Shown: positions 60,932 through 64,000 of the stretch, one piece after another
How positions within the stretch are numbered: the first letter of the stretch is position 1
Layout: every line of letters begins with the position of its first letter
Source of the DNA: Caulobacteraceae bacterium
GTDB taxonomy: Bacteria > Pseudomonadota > Alphaproteobacteria > Caulobacterales > Caulobacteraceae
Direction of reading: 5' to 3'
Length of the DNA stretch: 64,000 nucleotides
Assembly (NCBI GenBank): GCA_025352085.1
Contig: JANXUA010000101.1
Coordinates: 1 to 64,000 of the forward strand
Position numbers and translations under genes: made by a program
The notes under the pieces: model-generated
The model's input: the letters and a program-made list of their open reading frames with translations, nothing else
The model's database searches: none
What the model was told of the DNA's origin: nothing

Positions 60932-61780
60932 TCAGCCCGCATCCAGCCCGATGTCCAGCACGGGCGCCGAATGGGTCAGGGCGCCGACGCTGATCAGGTC
61001 GACGCCGGTCTCGGCAATCGCGCGGACGGTGGTGAGGCCGACGCCGCCGGACGCCTCCAGGGTCACCCGGCCGGCGGTCAGGGCGACGGCTTCGCGCAGA
61101 TCCTCAAGGCTGAAATTGTCGAGCATGATCACGTCGGGGCGGTGCTCGAGCGCCTCGCGTAGCTGATCGAGCCGATCAACCTCGATCTCGATCTTGACCA
61201 TATGGCCGACCCGCGCCCGCGCCCGCTCCAGCGCGACGCCGACTCCGCCGCAGGCGGCGATGTGATTGTCCTTGATCAGCACCGCGTCATCGAGGCCGAA
61301 GCGGTGATTGGCCCCGCCGCCACAGCGAACGGCGTATTTCTCCAGCGCGCGCAGGCCGGGCGTGGTCTTGCGGGTGTCGATGATTTGGGCGCGCGTGCCC
61401 TGAACCTGGGCGACATAGGCTGCCGTGAGGGTGGTGACGCCGGATAGCCGACCCAATAGGTTGAGCGCGACGCGCTCGGCGGCGAGCACGGCGCGGGCTT
61501 TGCCCTCGATGCGCGCCAGGACGGCGCCGGGCGTCACCGCCGTTCCGTCCGCGGCCACGACCTTAAACGTCGCCGCCGGGTCGAGGGCGTGCAGGGCCAG
61601 TCGCGCGCAGGCCAGGCCCGCGACGACGCCGTCCCGGCGAGCCACGAAGGACGCCGCCATCCGCGCGTCGGCCGGGATGCAGGCCTCGCCGGTGATGTCG
61701 CCGGCACGGCCCAGATCCTCGACCAGGGCGGCGCGGACGATCGGCTCGATCATGAGATCGGGAAGGGCGAATTCGACCAA
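60932..61780 (-). CDS. nadC: Nicotinate-nucleotide pyrophosphorylase (carboxylating)
   Basis: A 282 aa quinolinate phosphoribosyltransferase, the third step of de novo NAD synthesis. Blocks: [75 protein letters not shown] and [20 protein letters not shown]. Uses PRPP. Lies 4 bp downstream of nadB in the nadA-nadB-nadC operon. Confidence 0.97.
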   Translation of the reverse strand: MVEFALPDLMIEPIVRAALVEDLGRAGDITGEACIPADARMAASFVARRDGVVAGLACARLALHALDPAATFKVVAADGTAVTPGAVLARIEGKARAVLAAERVALNLLGRLSGVTTLTAAYVAQVQGTRAQIIDTRKTTPGLRALEKYAVRCGGGANHRFGLDDAVLIKDNHIAACGGVGVALERARARVGHMVKIEIEVDRLDQLREALEHRPDVIMLDNFSLEDLREAVALTAGRVTLEASGGVGLTTVRAIAETGVDLISVGALTHSAPVLDIGLDAG

Positions 61781-61784
61781 CAGG

Positions 61785-63332
61785 TCAGGCCGCCTGGCGT
61801 CGGCGCTGGGTTGCTGAAGCCAGCGTGCGCCGGGTGTGAACGCCGACGGCGTCGCTATTGGGATAGTCGGCTCGGAAATGGCCGCCGCGGCTCTCGCATC
61901 GGGCGAGCGCGCCCTCGACGATCAGACTGGCTGCAATCAGGGCTGGAGCGTCGCCGACGCGCGCGCGCGCATCGCCCAGCCAATCGGCGAGGCTCGTCAA
62001 TCCCGCGTGGTCGCGCACAACACCCGCATCGCGCGACATGCGCGTGCGCAGCTCCGTCAGGTCGTCCGTGGGCAAGTCAGGCGTGGCCATGGCGCGCAGC
62101 GGCGCTGTTCCCGGATCGACGGCGTGGCGCGCGGCTTCGCCGGCGCGGCGGCCGAACACAGAGGCTTCCAGCAGCGAGTTGGAGGCGAGGCGATTGGCGC
62201 CATGCACGCCGGTGGCGGCGCATTCGCCGACGGCGAACAGACCGGCCAGCGAGGTTCGCCCGACCGCATCGGTCTCCACCCCGCCCATGTGATAGTGCGC
62301 GGCCGGGATGATCGGGATGGCCTGGCGGCGCGGATCGATGCCGGCGGCCACGCAGCGGGCGAAGACGGCCGGGAAGGCCTGCGGGAAGTGGTCGCCGATG
62401 GCGCCGCGGGCGTCCAGAAACGCGCCTCGACCGGCGCGGCGCTCGGACTCAATGGCCCGTGCGACCACGTCGCGCGGCGCGAGCTCGGCGGCCGGATCGT
62501 ACTTGGCCATGAAGGTCGCGCCGTCGGCGTTGACCAGTTGCGCGCCGTCGCCGCGCAGGGCCTCGGTCGCCAGGGGAGCCGGATCGGCGCCGAAGTCGAT
62601 GGCGGTGGGGTGAAACTGCACAAACTCCGGATCGAGAATCCGCGCGCCGGCCAGGGCGGCCAGCGCCATGCCTTCACCGCGCGCGACGGCCGGATTGGTG
62701 GTCACCGCGTAAAGTCCGCCGACCCCGCCGGTCGCCAGAATGGTCGCCGGCGCGACGATCTGGGTCAGCTCGCCGCCCGCCTCGGCCTGAACCCCGCGCA
62801 CGCGGCCCGACGCATCGGTCAGGAGGCTGCGGACGCGCCAGCCTTCGCGCACTTCAATGTGCGGCGCGGCGCGCACCGCGGCGATCACCGCGTCCATGAT
62901 GGCAAGGCCCGCGCCGTCGCCGCCGACCTTGGCCACGCGAGCGAAGGCGTGGGCGGCCTCAAGCCCTTGAACGAACCGTCCGTCGGCGTCGCGGTCGAAC
63001 GGTGCGCCCAGATCGGCGAGGCGGCGCACCGCGTCCGGCCCTTCACGGGTCAGGATGTCGACGGCCGCCGGGTCGCACAGGCCCGCGCCCGCGGCGAGGG
63101 TGTCGGCGGCGTGGGCGGCGGCGGTGTCGTTCGGATCCAGCGCCGCGGCCATGCCGCCCTGCGCCCAGGCCGAGGCGCAGCCTTCGCCCAGCGGCGCCGC
63201 GCTCAGCACCAACACCTTGCGCGGCGCGGCGGCCAAGGCAGCCGAAAGGCCCGCCAGACCGGCGCCGACGACCAGAACGCCGTCGAACGTCACGCGCCTG
63301 TCGGCCTTTGGGAGGTCAATGCGGTTGGACAT
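61785..63332 (-). CDS. nadB: L-aspartate oxidase
   Basis: A 515 aa FAD enzyme making iminoaspartate, the first step of de novo NAD synthesis. The FAD motif is [63 protein letters not shown] and [20 protein letters not shown] are family blocks. It lies 7 bp downstream of nadA and 4 bp before nadC. Confidence 0.97.
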   Translation of the reverse strand: MSNRIDLPKADRRVTFDGVLVVGAGLAGLSAALAAAPRKVLVLSAAPLGEGCASAWAQGGMAAALDPNDTAAAHAADTLAAGAGLCDPAAVDILTREGPDAVRRLADLGAPFDRDADGRFVQGLEAAHAFARVAKVGGDGAGLAIMDAVIAAVRAAPHIEVREGWRVRSLLTDASGRVRGVQAEAGGELTQIVAPATILATGGVGGLYAVTTNPAVARGEGMALAALAGARILDPEFVQFHPTAIDFGADPAPLATEALRGDGAQLVNADGATFMAKYDPAAELAPRDVVARAIESERRAGRGAFLDARGAIGDHFPQAFPAVFARCVAAGIDPRRQAIPIIPAAHYHMGGVETDAVGRTSLAGLFAVGECAATGVHGANRLASNSLLEASVFGRRAGEAARHAVDPGTAPLRAMATPDLPTDDLTELRTRMSRDAGVVRDHAGLTSLADWLGDARARVGDAPALIAASLIVEGALARCESRGGHFRADYPNSDAVGVHTRRTLASATQRRRQAA

Positions 63333-63339
63333 TACGGCC

Positions 63340-64000
63340 TCAAATCAATTCCACATCGACATGGTGGCGCGCTTTCACCATGTCATAGCGCGCCGGAACG
63401 GCCGGCGGCGGCAGGTCGATCATCCGCTGCACCGAGGCGCGGGCGCGCTCGGCGATGGCGGCGTCGATGGTCACCTCGTAGCGGTCGTTCAGCAGGGCCG
63501 CGTAAATGTTTTCCAGGCTGATGCGCTTCATGTGCGGGCAGAGGTTGCACGGGCGCACGAATTCGGTGTCCGGCGCGTCGCAGGCGACGTTGTCGGACAT
63601 GGAGCATTCGGTTATCAGCACCACCTGCCTGGGCTTGCGGGTCATCACATAGTTGTTCATCGCCGCGGTCGATCCGGCGAAATCCGACGCCGCCAGAACC
63701 TCGGCGGGGCATTCGGGGTGGGCGAGGATTTCCGCGTTCGGCCAAGAGGCGCGGATTTCCGCGATGTCCTCGGCGGTGAAGCGTTCGTGCACCTCGCAGC
63801 GACCCTGCCAGGCGATGATGCCGATGGGGGTTTGCCGCGCGACATTGCGGGCCAGAAACTCGTCGGGGAGGAGGATAACCCGGTCGACGCCGAACTCCCG
63901 CGCCACGGCCTCGACCACCTGCACGGCGTTGGCGCTGGTGCAGCAGACATCCGTCTCGGCCTTCACCGCGGCGGTGGTGTTGACATAGGTCACCACCGGC
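63340..64000 (-). CDS. nadA: Quinolinate synthase A (N-terminus outside the window)
   Basis: The last ~219 residues of the [4Fe-4S] enzyme that condenses iminoaspartate with dihydroxyacetone phosphate. PVVTYVNTTAAVKAETDVCC holds a cluster Cys; HPECPAEVLAASDFAGST, ECSMSDN and RPCNLCPHMKRISLENIYAA follow, the latter with another cluster Cys. The gene enters from beyond 64000 and leads the nadABC operon; GTG triplets near the edge are internal codons, not a start. Confidence 0.96.
   Translation of the reverse strand, partial: PVVTYVNTTAAVKAETDVCCTSANAVQVVEAVAREFGVDRVILLPDEFLARNVARQTPIGIIAWQGRCEVHERFTAEDIAEIRASWPNAEILAHPECPAEVLAASDFAGSTAAMNNYVMTRKPRQVVLITECSMSDNVACDAPDTEFVRPCNLCPHMKRISLENIYAALLNDRYEVTIDAAIAERARASVQRMIDLPPPAVPARYDMVKARHHVDVELI

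Noticed and set aside
61836-63521. 561-codon plus-strand open frame
   Set aside because: Antisense shadow of nadB, which is beyond doubt on the minus strand.
1-64000. CRISPR arrays, tRNA, rRNA and insertion sequences
   Set aside because: I looked for regularly spaced direct repeats, cloverleaf-like sequences and transposase motifs and saw none; a covariance-model scan would be needed to exclude small RNAs fully.

Overview
The window is GC-rich (clearly above 60 %) and densely coded on both strands. The gene set points to an alphaproteobacterium: a giant NAD-dependent glutamate dehydrogenase of about 1640 residues, an L25/TL5-type rplY, the block lgt-midA-pgeF-prs-rplY-pth-ychF, an HWE/HisKA_2-type kinase remnant, a SleB-type cell wall hydrolase, and intergenic palindromes bounded by TAGAGC/GCTCTA. 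I cannot place it below class level from sequence alone. It reads as a chromosomal segment: many single-copy housekeeping genes, no plasmid or phage replication genes, no intact insertion sequence, no CRISPR array, and no tRNA or rRNA that I could recognise.

Layout. 0.3-4.8 kb: a collapsed sensor kinase, an alpha/beta hydrolase, an amino acid permease, a VapBC pair and a frameshifted small membrane protein gene. 4.5-9.2 kb: a tightly packed minus-strand operon of an HCCA-isomerase-like DsbA-fold protein, a SpoU/TrmH methyltransferase, an Lgt-like diacylglyceryl transferase paralogue, a Cys-rich radical SAM enzyme of the COG1964 (tetraether-synthase-like) type, and three tandem paralogous small membrane proteins. 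I consider this the best candidate for an undescribed system. 9.4-14.1 kb: rpmB, a GlpQ-like pseudoenzyme, an Ada/AlkA fusion with a separate Ogt, and two dienelactone hydrolases. 14.2-22.3 kb: core genes ychF, pth, rplY, prs, pgeF, midA and the true lgt. 22.6-25.7 kb: a DyP-type peroxidase with two companion proteins. 25.7-26.4 kb: a HigBA-like toxin-antitoxin with paired operators. 26.4-32.8 kb: a thioesterase, a flippase-like protein, rplS, trmD, a thiolase and prfA. 32.7-37.7 kb: the glutamate dehydrogenase. 37.8-48.4 kb: an AI-2E transporter, a fatty acid desaturase, an SDR, a P1 peptidase, an epoxide hydrolase, a gamma-glutamyltransferase, a truncated serine hydrolase, comM and gshB. 48.7-54.6 kb: a TPR protein, yraN, rsmI, a holin-like membrane protein, MerR, OsmC, Vsr and cysK. 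54.8-64.0 kb: an N-acyl-D-amino-acid deacylase-like enzyme, an FAD oxidoreductase, SleB, a GlxA-type regulator divergent from a DJ-1/PfpI enzyme, and nadC-nadB-nadA (cut by the window edge).

The second theme is a family of five copies of a bipartite, roughly 105-116 bp two-hairpin repeat. Each copy lies directly upstream of a gene and always in the same orientation relative to that gene, and in two cases its last bases run straight into the Shine-Dalgarno sequence. Stem pairing is kept by compensatory changes between copies, which suggests a selected RNA or DNA structure rather than random debris.

Signs of decay or rearrangement are also present: an internal deletion that fused a DUF4118 membrane domain out of frame to a histidine kinase ATPase domain, a +1 frameshift in the third small membrane protein, a beta-lactamase-fold hydrolase of which only the C-terminus is left beside comM, and a GlpQ-like protein lacking its catalytic histidines.
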